Shown: positions 1-8,615, numbered from the stretch's first letter. The stretch: 57,304 nt of DNA from a virus (IMGVR_UViG_3300046001_004161:1-57304); one strand, 5' to 3'. Numbers and translations: made by a program. Notes: generated by a model not told the origin, from the letters alone.

Positions 1-1
1 G

Positions 2-256
2 GACTTTAGTGTCCTCAAATCAACAGACGAGAAGAAGATATTCTTAGAACTGGCTGAATCTTGGTGGTGGGAAAGCAACAGGATCATACCTATCAACGTG
101 TTCCTAAAACAAGAATGGGTTATGTTCAGACCAACGCTTAAAACGTTTAACTCAAAAGACGTTGAGATTAAGTGCGGACCTTGCGTTAGCTTAAAAGAGA
201 TGGCACTCAGTAGATCTAAGCGCAGATCGATTACGTTAGTTCGCAGGATACTTTAA
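2..256 (+). CDS. 3' end of an unknown plus-strand protein
   Basis: Open frame that enters from the left edge and ends at a TAA at 254-256, giving the last 84 residues. The fragment is rich in Trp and Lys and contains a CGPC pair of cysteines followed by a basic C-terminus, which could bind metal or nucleic acid. I do not recognise the family. Its end overlaps by about 21 bases the 3' end of the convergent minus-strand gene at 236-484. The true start lies outside the window. Confidence 0.6.
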   Translation, partial: DFSVLKSTDEKKIFLELAESWWWESNRIIPINVFLKQEWVMFRPTLKTFNSKDVEIKCGPCVSLKEMALSRSKRRSITLVRRIL

Positions 257-484
257 CAGCAGCATAGTAAGAGTCTGGTCGTCGCATTCTACGTATTCAA
301 TAACGTTAGTAGGCCCGGTTGAAACTACGTCTATGCTCCATTCGTCACGCAGCCATTGGTAAAACTTGTCGTCATACAAATACATGCCCGCCTCTTTCTT
401 TAATTCTCGCAGAATGTGCGACCAAGAGACAGGGACATACCAGCCGCGCGCACCGGGTATCGGGTTAGTCAGGTAGTGTCTCAT
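236..484 (-). CDS. hypothetical protein, 82 aa
   Basis: Small acidic-to-neutral protein of unknown function, rich in aromatic residues (several Trp and Tyr). Its start overlaps the end of the DnaE-like gene upstream by 20 bases, which suggests translational coupling in one minus-strand operon. No signal peptide, membrane segment or known motif is visible. Confidence 0.6.
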   Translation of the reverse strand: MRHYLTNPIPGARGWYVPVSWSHILRELKKEAGMYLYDDKFYQWLRDEWSIDVVSTGPTNVIEYVECDDQTLTMLLLKYPAN

Positions 485-1052
485 TGAGAAGATTCATGTT
501 TACTACAACTAAGTGTGAATAGGCACAGGCGTGCGCTTGTTTAAATGCGTAACTTCCATCAGTTGGTTTCTCCCAAATCGTCTTAGCTACCTCTGACCAA
601 GATTTTCCTATTAGGTGCTTCTTGCTGGGACGAATCATCGCAATGAACATCATTAAGCGAGGAATGCTATCAATGACATCAGGTAAGCTAGAAATAACAT
701 CGAAGTAATTACCGATGTGTATTAACTTCTCGCAGAACTCTTGCTCGTATAACTTCTCCCACGGCGGTTCAGTTGTCATTAAATGAACGAGATGCTCTTC
801 CGACTTTACTTGCTCATATACAGATACGTTGAGCACATCGACTTTAAAGTATCCGCGTTCTTCAGCTTCCTTATAGTCCAAGGTTGATCGCAGATTATGA
901 TCGTGCGGGATTTCTGTAAAGTACACGCCAGATGCGTGATTAGTTAGCTTTCCATCGTTTCGCAGTATGCTTGCGGAATAGTGTTTGAAAGGTGCTAACG
1001 CTATCTCGCGAGATGCTACGTCAATGTCGATGTCACTGTTAAACTTTGTCAT
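465..1052 (-). CDS. DNA polymerase III alpha (DnaE)-like fragment, 195 aa
   Basis: The protein resembles short pieces of bacterial DnaE joined together. The N-terminus has a FNSDIDID motif like the PDFDIDF active-site motif of C-family polymerases, then GYFKVDVLNV resembling the DnaE stretch around KFDFLGL, then PRLMMFIAMIRPSKK, and near the C-terminus FKQAHACAYSHL, which matches the FNKSHAVAYA motif. At 195 residues it is far too short for a polymerase (about 1,100). I recall similar short proteins in marine T4-like phages with no proven role. A catalytic, decoy or clamp-binding role is possible but not shown. Start chosen at the ATG of residue one; no strong ribosome site is seen. Confidence 0.6.
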   Translation of the reverse strand: MTKFNSDIDIDVASREIALAPFKHYSASILRNDGKLTNHASGVYFTEIPHDHNLRSTLDYKEAEERGYFKVDVLNVSVYEQVKSEEHLVHLMTTEPPWEKLYEQEFCEKLIHIGNYFDVISSLPDVIDSIPRLMMFIAMIRPSKKHLIGKSWSEVAKTIWEKPTDGSYAFKQAHACAYSHLVVVNMNLLNETLPD

Positions 1053-1102
1053 TATTTATGATAACATAGCTGATGAAGAATATCAAAATTTCTGGCAGAA
1101 TA

Positions 1103-1172
1103 GATAAATAGTAGTGCGGGTCGCGATACTGATAATATCCACCCACTCTAATCGCTTATAGGAGCAACCAGC
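1103..1172 (+). promoter_or_regulatory. late promoter and conserved leader of a homing endonuclease
   Basis: GATAAATA at 1103-1110 fits the T4-type late promoter TATAAATA. The leader that follows (GCGATACT, ATATCCACC, ACTCTAA, then GGAGCAA) is nearly identical to the leader before the second plus-strand endonuclease at 5113-5182, although the two proteins are unrelated. It carries the ribosome site GGAGC seven or eight bases before the ATG. Confidence 0.65.
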
Positions 1173-1874
1173 ATGTCTATTTATAGTATCTACAGAATAA
1201 CTAATCTTTTAACGAATAAAGTATATATCGGGTTTACTTCCGATCCAGAGCAACGATGGGCAAAACATTGTTCGTGCAGTAAAAGGAAATCTTCTAAACT
1301 ATTATACAACTCTATTCGCAAACACGGATTAGAAAATTTTACATTTGACATTATATACCAGTCTCGAGATTTAACGCATACTAAAAATATTATGGAGAAT
1401 TATTTTATCAACGAATATAATTCTTATGTTGGACATAAAAATTCCAATGGTTATAATATGACCTTAGGCGGAGACGGAGGAGACACCTCGTCTAGCCCAA
1501 AATATAAATCAGGAATAATAAGAAGAGGCAATAGTGACTGGAGGTTAAAGTGTAGCATAAGTAAGCTCGGTAGAAATTTAAGGCCACAAACAAAAGAACA
1601 TATACAAAACCGAGTTCTTTCTCGGTCCGGAAAACCTAACATAAAAAGACTAACTAAAGAGCAATGCGTAAACATGGCGCGGGATGGAGACACAAATGGA
1701 CATGCTAAACAATGGTGCTTTATGTCTCCATTTAATGAGAAATTTATCATCCAAGGACAATTTCAGCAATTCTGTAAAGAGCACGACTTAGAATATTCCG
1801 GAATGAAGAAAATAGCAAAAGGCGGCCAAGCTAAGAAAGGCAAAAACTTAGGATGGTCTGTATTTGAATTATAA
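1173..1874 (+). CDS. GIY-YIG homing endonuclease, 233 aa
   Basis: N-terminal GIY-YIG nuclease domain: YSIYRI near residues 4-9, YIGFT near 18-22, an Arg and a His shortly after (RWAKH), and the catalytic Glu in NIMENYF near residue 77. The C-terminal part is basic and suited to DNA binding, with NUMOD-like repeats. The gene is on the strand opposite to its neighbours and has its own late promoter and leader. Its stop overlaps the end of the convergent gene at 1869. It is probably a selfish free-standing endonuclease of the T4 Seg type. Confidence 0.9.
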   Translation: MSIYSIYRITNLLTNKVYIGFTSDPEQRWAKHCSCSKRKSSKLLYNSIRKHGLENFTFDIIYQSRDLTHTKNIMENYFINEYNSYVGHKNSNGYNMTLGGDGGDTSSSPKYKSGIIRRGNSDWRLKCSISKLGRNLRPQTKEHIQNRVLSRSGKPNIKRLTKEQCVNMARDGDTNGHAKQWCFMSPFNEKFIIQGQFQQFCKEHDLEYSGMKKIAKGGQAKKGKNLGWSVFEL

Positions 1875-2540
1875 ATTTGCCTCTAAACACACCTCCTTTA
1901 TATACTCGGCGTCTGCTACATAATCAGTAAATTTCTTCCCCCAGTAAACAGGATCTATAAAACGATAGGTTAAACTTACTTGTTCTTCATTTAACGCTTC
2001 AATAAAAGCCACGCCCGAAGAACTAAGGTAGATGATCCAAGGGCTAATGCGACCATTTACTACCATGTTACACACTTTGTTTGCTGCGCCTTCGCGGAAG
2101 ATGTTGTTAAAGCTCTTACCGTTCTCATCTGCCCAGCGTTGCATTTCCATAAACGATCGCTCTAACGCAACCGTAGGATGCTCTTTCCGTAGCTGTTCAT
2201 AAAGGTACTCGTCGTAGAAAGCCTCTTTTGTCCATTGGTCGAGCTTCTTGTTGTTCTTTAGCAAAGAGTTCGTAAAGCCAACTGGATCAATTGCTCGTAT
2301 CTGAACAAGGTATTGCCCATACTTTACAAACGCTGAATAATACGGCGATTCAACAAAATCACCATACGTCTTTGTCTTGCTGCTACCTTGTGTCATTGTG
2401 TAGAATTGTAGGTACGAGTTAAAGCCGAGTCGAACACCGGCTTCGTTCTCTTGCTGCCAGCGGCGACGAGGTTCACAGAGGTGGGCAGAAAGTGTACTTT
2501 CTTTTCGGAACTCTTTCTGACAATATTTACAGGTTGCCAC
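1869..2540 (-). CDS. zinc-finger phage protein of unknown function, 223 aa
   Basis: The N-terminus has a C2H2-type zinc finger (CKYCQKEFRKESTLSAHLC), then a helical domain of about 190 residues rich in aromatics. I recall the same architecture in conserved proteins of marine and freshwater T4-like phages, located near uvsW, but no function is established. The finger suggests nucleic-acid or protein binding. It is followed with a small gap by the gene ending at 2548 upstream. Confidence 0.7.
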   Translation of the reverse strand: MATCKYCQKEFRKESTLSAHLCEPRRRWQQENEAGVRLGFNSYLQFYTMTQGSSKTKTYGDFVESPYYSAFVKYGQYLVQIRAIDPVGFTNSLLKNNKKLDQWTKEAFYDEYLYEQLRKEHPTVALERSFMEMQRWADENGKSFNNIFREGAANKVCNMVVNGRISPWIIYLSSSGVAFIEALNEEQVSLTYRFIDPVYWGKKFTDYVADAEYIKEVCLEANL

Positions 2541-2547
2541 TTAGTTT

Positions 2548-3021
2548 TTAACCCAACTCTTTTTTAATCTGTTCCTTCGTCCATCCAAGTTCTTCAGCTA
2601 ACTTCTTTACATCTTTTGCGTCGTTTAACGAAGCCAACAGGTCTACATCGCTTTCCTTCATGTCAGGATATAAGGTAGCTAAAAATTTTTCAACTTTGGC
2701 TGTTGTTCCGCCTTCTTTCTTCTTCATACCAAGCCACGGATGATACTGCTTACCCATCCCCGGTGATATCGTAGTTGCTGCTAACCAGTTCAGTTTGTCG
2801 TGCTTAGTTTTATTGATGTCAAAGTAGTGTTTGTTTAGCCGCAAGTTAGTAGACTGTAGGTAATACTCTTGTAAGTCTGCGGAGCCTTGAACCGATGCTC
2901 CCCAGCGTATCATCAAGTATGAACTAAACTTTTTCTTTTCTTCGTCAGACAGATTATCGTAGAACTCACGATCCTTTCTGTCCAAAGCTAACATTTCATT
3001 GGCGATATCAAGCTTACTCAT
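2548..3021 (-). CDS. conserved phage protein, 157 aa
   Basis: Start placed at the ATG at 3019-3021 (protein beginning MSKLDIANEML) because GAAGGA lies about seven bases upstream; a longer reading from 3069 lacks a ribosome site. The protein is charged and helical with a Lys/Glu-rich C-terminus resembling a small helical DNA-binding or protein-binding tail. It belongs to the same conserved block as the zinc-finger protein and UvsW. No function known. Confidence 0.65.
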   Translation of the reverse strand: MSKLDIANEMLALDRKDREFYDNLSDEEKKKFSSYLMIRWGASVQGSADLQEYYLQSTNLRLNKHYFDINKTKHDKLNWLAATTISPGMGKQYHPWLGMKKKEGGTTAKVEKFLATLYPDMKESDVDLLASLNDAKDVKKLAEELGWTKEQIKKELG

Positions 3022-3108
3022 CACTCGTCCTTCATTACCGTCGGCTTCTAAGAAAGGTAAAAAATACACATAGATCCAGTAACTGGTCGTCGTTATATGG
3101 CATAATGT

Positions 3109-3612
3109 CTACCAGCACTTCCCGTAATCTACAATCTCACTTTGTCGGCTAATGTCTTTAACAAAGTACGCACAAAGAGGTTTACTCCCATGTTCAGTTA
3201 ACGGTACTGCTAACATTTGTCCTGGCTTCAGCTTTGGGAAATACCATTTAACATCTTGGTAGATGTCGATTACTTCAACTGGATAAAACACAGGGCTAAA
3301 TCCTGTAAGTGGATTAAAACAAAACACCTTAAATCCCCTGTCATTCACACTCGTCAGCGGCACAACCTCAAGGTCACCTAAGTCCGGCTCTCCGATTAGA
3401 ATCTGCCAGTCAATAGGCATGCGGATTACTTCGTCGCCTATACGCAATACAAGAGCAGGACTGTTAAAGCTCTCAAGGAAAATAAGCGGAATGTAAAAGT
3501 AGTCTGGCTCTTTCGGATTGCTGTTGTCAAGTACGCAGAAGCGTAAGTCATCTACCTCATCTGGTATCTCGTTCATTTCGTGCGCTTTGTTGTCAAGCGT
3601 AAGTATTCTCAT
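3109..3612 (-). CDS. conserved phage protein coupled to uvsW, 167 aa
   Basis: Acidic protein with predicted beta-strand content and no catalytic motif that I recognise. Its ATG overlaps the TGA of the uvsW-like gene (ATGA at 3609-3612), so the two are probably translationally coupled and made in similar amounts. A role near DNA repair or virion assembly is only a guess. Confidence 0.65.
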   Translation of the reverse strand: MRILTLDNKAHEMNEIPDEVDDLRFCVLDNSNPKEPDYFYIPLIFLESFNSPALVLRIGDEVIRMPIDWQILIGEPDLGDLEVVPLTSVNDRGFKVFCFNPLTGFSPVFYPVEVIDIYQDVKWYFPKLKPGQMLAVPLTEHGSKPLCAYFVKDISRQSEIVDYGKCW

Positions 3613-5087
3613 TTGGTTCCTTTAGTGACTGGTTCCCATTCTACCTTTTCGATTGTGTAAGGATAGTTGGCTTCTGTATAAAACTGTTTGCGTTTTGTTA
3701 AATGTCTCTTGGCAAATTTACAAGTCGAAGTGACGTCGTATATATCAACGAAGTCTTTGTCTTCTGCTTTACGAATACCCCGACCAATGCTTTGGATAAC
3801 CCGTACGAAAGACTTACCAGGCTCAATAAGCACAAGGTTAAAAATGCGAGGCACGTTGATGCCAACAGCAGCGATACCATACGTACATACAGTGACGCCG
3901 TTGTCATTAGTTGCGATACTGTCATACTGGTCCTTTCGTTTATCTGACTTAGTTGCCCCACTTAGGAAGACCGCTCCAGGAATACAGTTGACCAAGGCTT
4001 TACCTGGATCAACTCGGTCAATGAGGACTAAGGTGTTTCCTGTTGTGCTAATTTGCTGAATCAGCTTTGCCATGTAATAAAGGCGACCTTCTGTTTCCAA
4101 CAGATACTTTAGCTCGTCCGGATACTTCTTAAACTCTGCGTAATCGATCATCTGTACAATATTGACATGACAGTTCGACAAGATACCTTTGTCCTGTAGC
4201 TCGCTTGCTCTAACTGTTCCTACTACTTCACCCACTGATACTCTCAGCGAATACTTCTCAAAGTCTTCTTTCGGGATAGTTCCAGTAATACCTAAACGAA
4301 TAGGAATGCGAGACATAGGACCTGTCATCATACCGAGCAAAGCATCAGCTTTAAGCCCGTGGCACTCGTCAATCATTACGCATACAACACCGTCAATGAA
4401 TTCGCTGAATGGTACCTGTGCTTCTCCTGATTTAGTTTTCTTAAACATAGAGTTCAAGCTTTGCCAAGTACAAATAGTGTGCGTCTTATCGTATTCTTTT
4501 CGTGTGCCAAAGAATACACCAACATCTAACCCCATGTTTATGTAATCGGCTTCGGTCTGAAGAACTAAGTCTTTACTCGGAACGACTACAACTGTGCGAC
4601 CATAAGGCTCGAACTTGTGGCTAAGAACTGCTGTTAGGATCGTTTTACCGAAGCCAGTTGCCAGGCACTGAATGCTTTGCGTATTGTTTAGGAAGATGTT
4701 TATTGCTTCGACTTGGTCGTCGCGCAGCTCAATTGGTTGTCCGGCGAACCGGTGTCCTTCTGGCCATTTAATATGCGAGTAACTATCTTCTGCTACTTCG
4801 ACGAACTCAAACTGTGAACCGTAATCTCGCAAATCCTCAAGTTCGATGTTGTAACCTTCGCTATCAAGGATCGGCAAGATTTCCGGCAAGAGATTGATGT
4901 AGGTTTGCAGTGAAAGAGAACAAAAAGATTTTTTCCCGTCCCAGCGGCCCAATTTTACAGCTGGCGTATATCTAGCTCCGGGTATCTCAAACTTAAACTT
5001 GTTAGATAACTTTTTTCTAACAGCAAGGTCTACCCCTGTGATCTGACAATTTGTCTCTGACTCAATGATAATCTTACACGTTGCCAT
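3609..5087 (-). CDS. uvsW: UvsW-like SF2 DNA/RNA-DNA helicase, 492 aa
   Basis: Superfamily 2 helicase of the T4 UvsW type. After an N-terminal DNA-binding domain of about 110 residues come motif I ATGFGKT (Walker A, near residue 141), motif II DECH, motif III GITGT and motif VI QSIGRGIRK near residue 435. In T4, UvsW unwinds branched DNA and R-loops, turning off origin-dependent replication late in infection and supporting recombination. Length matches the family (T4 503 aa). The neighbouring HARP-like protein may act on the same structures. Confidence 0.92.
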   Translation of the reverse strand: MATCKIIIESETNCQITGVDLAVRKKLSNKFKFEIPGARYTPAVKLGRWDGKKSFCSLSLQTYINLLPEILPILDSEGYNIELEDLRDYGSQFEFVEVAEDSYSHIKWPEGHRFAGQPIELRDDQVEAINIFLNNTQSIQCLATGFGKTILTAVLSHKFEPYGRTVVVVPSKDLVLQTEADYINMGLDVGVFFGTRKEYDKTHTICTWQSLNSMFKKTKSGEAQVPFSEFIDGVVCVMIDECHGLKADALLGMMTGPMSRIPIRLGITGTIPKEDFEKYSLRVSVGEVVGTVRASELQDKGILSNCHVNIVQMIDYAEFKKYPDELKYLLETEGRLYYMAKLIQQISTTGNTLVLIDRVDPGKALVNCIPGAVFLSGATKSDKRKDQYDSIATNDNGVTVCTYGIAAVGINVPRIFNLVLIEPGKSFVRVIQSIGRGIRKAEDKDFVDIYDVTSTCKFAKRHLTKRKQFYTEANYPYTIEKVEWEPVTKGTK

Positions 5088-5112
5088 AATATCCTAAAAG
5101 TAAATGAAACGA

Positions 5113-5182
5113 GATAAATAATAGTGTCGATCGCGATACTGGACATATCCACCGACTCTAACGCTTTCAAGGAGCAATCAGC
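5113..5182 (+). promoter_or_regulatory. late promoter and conserved leader, second copy
   Basis: GATAAATA at 5113-5120 followed by a leader almost identical to 1103-1172, ending with AAGGAGCAA and the ATG at 5183. The two leaders match at roughly nine of ten positions over about 70 bases, while the downstream genes encode unrelated endonuclease families. Confidence 0.65.
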
Positions 5183-5881
5183 ATGATATTTATCACTAAC
5201 AAATACACTATATGGTATAATAGCATCATAGCCAATGCTAAAGCAAGAACTTTGGTAGATGAATATACCGAACGACATCATATTATTCCTAAATCTTTAG
5301 GTGGCGATAATTCAAAAGAGAACTTGGTCAAACTTACTGCTCGTGAACACTTTATTTGCCATTGGCTACTTATTAAAATGATTTCAAATAAGGTCTTACT
5401 ACATAAAATGCAGTTTGCGTTAAATTCGTTTAGACGAACAAGTAAAAATCAACACCGACATATTCTTTCTTCAAGACAATATGAAACAGTTCGGAAACAA
5501 GTCTCGATCGCTCGCAGTCAATCTCAATTAGGAAACACGTTTGCATTAGGATTTAAGCAGTCACCGGAAACTATAGCTAAACGTGTTGCTAAGGTCACCG
5601 GAATGAAAAAGAAGAAGTGGAGTGCCGGACAGTGTAAACGTCTAAGTGACGCCACTAAAGGAAAGCCAAAACCTCTGGGGTTTGCTGAGCAAGTATCTGC
5701 TCGACGCAAAGGAATGCCAAGTCCGTTAAAAGGAAGAAAAGTGGGCCCGTACCCAGAAGAACGAAAACAAAAATTACGCATTCCTAAAAAGAAACTAACA
5801 TGTCCGCATTGTAATAAAGAAGGCGGGTCCAGTAATATGAAAAGATATCACTTTAACAACTGTAAATCACTCATCGTCTAG
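5183..5881 (+). CDS. HNH homing endonuclease with NUMOD3-like repeats, 232 aa
   Basis: The HNH core is visible near residues 30-60 (ERHHIIPKSLGGDN, then LTAREHFICHWLL). Further on there are basic repeats of the NUMOD3 kind (GMPSPLKGRKVG) that bind DNA, and a C-terminal CPHC zinc-binding pair with a late His and Cys. The same domain order occurs in the endonuclease at 12280-13281, so the two are paralogues. It is inserted on the plus strand between uvsW and the HARP-like gene, and its stop overlaps the latter's end. Confidence 0.9.
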   Translation: MIFITNKYTIWYNSIIANAKARTLVDEYTERHHIIPKSLGGDNSKENLVKLTAREHFICHWLLIKMISNKVLLHKMQFALNSFRRTSKNQHRHILSSRQYETVRKQVSIARSQSQLGNTFALGFKQSPETIAKRVAKVTGMKKKKWSAGQCKRLSDATKGKPKPLGFAEQVSARRKGMPSPLKGRKVGPYPEERKQKLRIPKKKLTCPHCNKEGGSSNMKRYHFNNCKSLIV

Positions 5882-6998
5882 GAAGTGGAGCACATAGATA
5901 CACTATCTTCTCCGCCTTATTCATAAAGTCCTTCTTTCCTACAGAGTGCATCAAATTCGCATAGCTAACCAGAAGCGGTAATCTACCTTCCCAGTCGGTT
6001 AGCACTTTATTAGTGTATATGACTTTAGCTGAATAGTCAATGGCTGATTCAGGTGTTTTGAGGTTTATGAGGCTAATCTCTGACGGATCAAAAAACTGCT
6101 CGTATAGAGTAGTATCTGGGGTCAGGAAATTCGGATTATAAACTACAATTGGCAACCTGTTCACCGCAATCGCCCATTCAACTACTTTGCCTACTGTGTA
6201 TTTATTCGCATCATTGGCGAAGTCGATTACTTTACCTTGACACAGCTTCAAAAATTCTGGACTCTCGTTTGCTTTGACAATTTCCGAGATCTCGTCACTT
6301 ATCGTGTATCCAAGCGGGCCAGCAGAGTCGATAAGAGCCATTGCGTTATCGAATCCGATGTTGGCCTCAATGTACTCTCGCATTGAGTCTGGTGCGTTTT
6401 CAATATACAGCTTTTTGTCGGCGCTGAATTTTAGCTGTATAGCAAACGGTGTCTTCTCGACTTCGAGAATTGCGTCAAACAACACCTGAACGTCTGGACT
6501 AACAAAAATGCGATTAGCATTAGAGTATCCTACTAACCAGCTAACGTTAAATTCTGTAATGGCAGAACACCAGGCCCGTTCATCTTGAGACCACTGGATA
6601 CTGCCTTGTGCTTCTTGAACAAAGGTCTTTACATCGTTGATCATCTTCTCGTTGAATGGGAATCGAAGCATAAGCTTGTCGTCTTTTCGCGTGAGGCTTG
6701 AGGAACGATCGACTACACGCTGACCAAGCTTATACAGCTTTTGGTCTGGTTGGTCGATGCCTTGCTTCGTTAACTGTCGGGCATAAGTGGCAATGATCTT
6801 TTCTGCCAGCGTCGCCTGTCTGTCAGTAAGACCTTTGCCTTGCTGTATTTGCTCGCTTACACTTGTTAGGAACCCAACGTCGTAGTTAGCGAGAGAAAGG
6901 GGAGACTTCGGCATAAAAGTCCAAGACTTTTTTCCGGCCTTGTCCATGTATCCGGACATGTATTCGAGGTACTCCTCGATGTATTGGAACTTAATCAT
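5871..6998 (-). CDS. HARP-like phage protein, 375 aa
   Basis: Residues about 110-155 (LRFPFNEKMIN ... W..DERAW) resemble the HARP DNA-annealing motif found in SMARCAL1-type enzymes and in some phage helicases, and the region before it (GLTDRQATLAEKII...YARQL) is of a type that often precedes it in phage proteins. There is no Walker A motif, so it is probably not itself an ATPase. It lies next to uvsW, separated only by the inserted endonuclease, so it may act with the helicase on branched DNA. The functional call is an inference. Confidence 0.55.
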   Translation of the reverse strand: MIKFQYIEEYLEYMSGYMDKAGKKSWTFMPKSPLSLANYDVGFLTSVSEQIQQGKGLTDRQATLAEKIIATYARQLTKQGIDQPDQKLYKLGQRVVDRSSSLTRKDDKLMLRFPFNEKMINDVKTFVQEAQGSIQWSQDERAWCSAITEFNVSWLVGYSNANRIFVSPDVQVLFDAILEVEKTPFAIQLKFSADKKLYIENAPDSMREYIEANIGFDNAMALIDSAGPLGYTISDEISEIVKANESPEFLKLCQGKVIDFANDANKYTVGKVVEWAIAVNRLPIVVYNPNFLTPDTTLYEQFFDPSEISLINLKTPESAIDYSAKVIYTNKVLTDWEGRLPLLVSYANLMHSVGKKDFMNKAEKIVYLCAPLPRR

Positions 6999-7275
6999 TT
7001 TTGTGTCCGTATTTGAGTAGGTACATGGTTAGGTTAGGACCATCAAGCAGAACTGATTCGCCGGGATAACGAAGCTTTCCTTGATTTTTAACTTCGTTAC
7101 CTTTCCAGTCAGTCACCCAGGCTGCTTCTTTCAGGTCAACTACTCGTATCTGTTTTTCACCCATGCCCGTAATTCGTCCAATCATGAGGGAGGTTATTCC
7201 TTTTGGTATTGCAACAGGATCTCCAATTTTAAGCGACCTGCCAATTGCGTCTACATGTTCGTATTCTTTAGCCAT
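6991..7275 (-). CDS. small conserved phage protein, 94 aa
   Basis: Predicted small beta-barrel protein (short segment around GDPVAIPKG and GRITGMGEKQIRVV has the alternating pattern of an SH3-like fold). Overlaps the HARP-like gene by eight bases and abuts the next gene upstream, so it sits in a tight operon. Function unknown. Confidence 0.6.
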   Translation of the reverse strand: MAKEYEHVDAIGRSLKIGDPVAIPKGITSLMIGRITGMGEKQIRVVDLKEAAWVTDWKGNEVKNQGKLRYPGESVLLDGPNLTMYLLKYGHKND

Positions 7276-7502
7276 TATAGTAAGTCCGCCGGGTCGCCCG
7301 GTTCAGGTTCCATGTATCCAGAAGTTATTTCGCCACCAGCTAAGCCACCAAACCCTTCGACCTCGACGGACCCTTTAACTAGACCAAGCGGTTTTAGCGC
7401 CTTCTCTAGCGCAGCAATAAATTCCTTTTCGCTTATAGGTCGGGTAGCAGTAAAGAGAACCGCACCGTCACAGCGGTGATAGAACGGTTGTTTATTTGTC
7501 AT
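7275..7502 (-). CDS. hypothetical protein, 75 aa
   Basis: Short protein with the sequence pattern of a ferredoxin-like alpha/beta fold and a Gly-rich stretch in its second half. It shares one base with the gene downstream and overlaps the start region of the secreted protein upstream. No recognised motif. Confidence 0.5.
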   Translation of the reverse strand: MTNKQPFYHRCDGAVLFTATRPISEKEFIAALEKALKPLGLVKGSVEVEGFGGLAGGEITSGYMEPEPGDPADLL

Positions 7503-7689
7503 TTTTATTTTCTTTCTTCTTGTTAGGCGCTTCTTCGCATTTTGCGTATCCGTCTTTAATTCTTGCGTTGACTTTCTTCTCGTCTACCTGACAAGCCGCC
7601 ATGGTTTGGTATTCAAATTTTCGCACAACCTCACAATCGCCTCCCCAGAGGATTCCGACACAAACTACTAGAATGTAAGTTGCGTTCAT
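7492..7689 (-). CDS. small secreted or membrane-anchored protein, 65 aa
   Basis: Begins with a hydrophobic segment (residues 4-15) typical of a signal peptide or anchor, followed by two or three cysteines that could pair in the periplasm and a very basic Lys/Asn tail. It resembles in layout the small protein at 43465-43656. Function unknown. Confidence 0.5.
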   Translation of the reverse strand: MNATYILVVCVGILWGGDCEVVRKFEYQTMAACQVDEKKVNARIKDGYAKCEEAPNKKKENKNDK

Positions 7690-7693
7690 TACC

Positions 7694-7897
7694 TTACCAC
7701 GGGTCCTTTCCTCGTTCTGCCGTTAGCCAACCGAGCTCCCACTGATACTTGCGACTGTAGTCTTTTAGCTCGTGGTCTGGCTCTGGGTTGTCTGCTAACG
7801 GTACGCCTGCTTTGAATGCTTCATACCCCTTGAGCCGACACGCCTTGTCGGAGGCCCGTAGGTAAGCTGCCTCTCCTTCATATGCTTGGCACATCAC
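7694..7897 (-). CDS. RMF-like small protein, 67 aa
   Basis: The pattern G.EAF.AGVP..DNP followed by W.LGW recalls ribosome modulation factor and related small phage proteins, but the basic character of true RMF is weak here. It overlaps the next gene by four bases. The similarity is by eye only. Confidence 0.45.
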   Translation of the reverse strand: MMCQAYEGEAAYLRASDKACRLKGYEAFKAGVPLADNPEPDHELKDYSRKYQWELGWLTAERGKDPW

Positions 7898-8121
7898 TTA
7901 TCCTCCGATAGTTTGTAGAGTGGTGTGCAAAGATGGTGGGGAGAAGTACCACAGTCACCATCAGGGTGTTGGTATGCAGAAGGCCCACCATCTTTGATAT
8001 GCTCCAGACAGGCTTGCCATCCATCAAAGGCGCATTGCTTGGCACCCTCCGAAGAAATGACCACTTGCATATACTTGCTGGCATTCCACCACCTCTCAAA
8101 CGCTTCACGCATCGCGCTCAC
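7894..8121 (-). CDS. hypothetical protein, 75 aa
   Basis: Begins with a helical segment containing REAFERWWNAS, a pattern seen in many short proteins of temperate and lytic phages of Burkholderiales and enterobacteria. Contains four Cys and several His. It overlaps both neighbours by four bases and belongs to the same accessory operon. Confidence 0.55.
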   Translation of the reverse strand: MSAMREAFERWWNASKYMQVVISSEGAKQCAFDGWQACLEHIKDGGPSAYQHPDGDCGTSPHHLCTPLYKLSEDK

Positions 8122-8615
8122 TTCAACTCCTCTGGTATCTCAACCTCGTCGCCCAGCTTAGATGACACGTAGCAGCGCATGGCGGCGATGAGTGGGGTGG
8201 GGCCGTTGCCTGACACTCCATCAGGAGTTGATGCTCTCCACAAAGGTGAGCCATCCTTTGCACGATACTGGATACCTTCGGAAGAAGGTGCGCGAAGCGT
8301 AATCCCCTCCCGCTCAATGATCGGGCCTCCTTGCGCCCAGTCGGTTGAATAAGGTTCAGGGGCGAGTTCAGTAATGGGGCATTGCTCATGTGTTTCGTAG
8401 TCTGATGCCCATGTGCGAAGTGCGCCGCTTCCGTCTTCAAAATTCATCTTTGGATGATGGCAATACTGGATAGCATCATCCCTACCTTGACGCTCCTCGT
8501 AATACTTGCAGTCGAAACACCGCGACGGTTTTTGTCCGAGAGTGTTCATGCACTTCGCCACCAGATAGTCGATCATGAGCGGTGTTGCTTCACTGCTTTT
8601 GGTTTTCATTTTCAA
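8118..8615 (-). CDS. NinX/DUF2591-like protein, 165 aa
   Basis: The C-terminal half (TPLIAAMRCYVSSKLGDEV) matches the signature of the DUF2591/NinX family of phage proteins. The N-terminal half has CFDCKYYEE and CHHP, which could hold zinc and looks like a fused module. The family has no proven biochemical role. The base composition of this gene and its neighbours is richer in G and C than most of the window, suggesting recent transfer. Confidence 0.7.
   Translation of the reverse strand: MKMKTKSSEATPLMIDYLVAKCMNTLGQKPSRCFDCKYYEERQGRDDAIQYCHHPKMNFEDGSGALRTWASDYETHEQCPITELAPEPYSTDWAQGGPIIEREGITLRAPSSEGIQYRAKDGSPLWRASTPDGVSGNGPTPLIAAMRCYVSSKLGDEVEIPEELK

Noticed and set aside
3688-4059. Plus-strand open frames of 80-120 codons opposite uvsW (also 4189-4545).
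   Set aside because: They lie entirely antisense to a well-conserved helicase, lack ribosome sites and have low-complexity translations.
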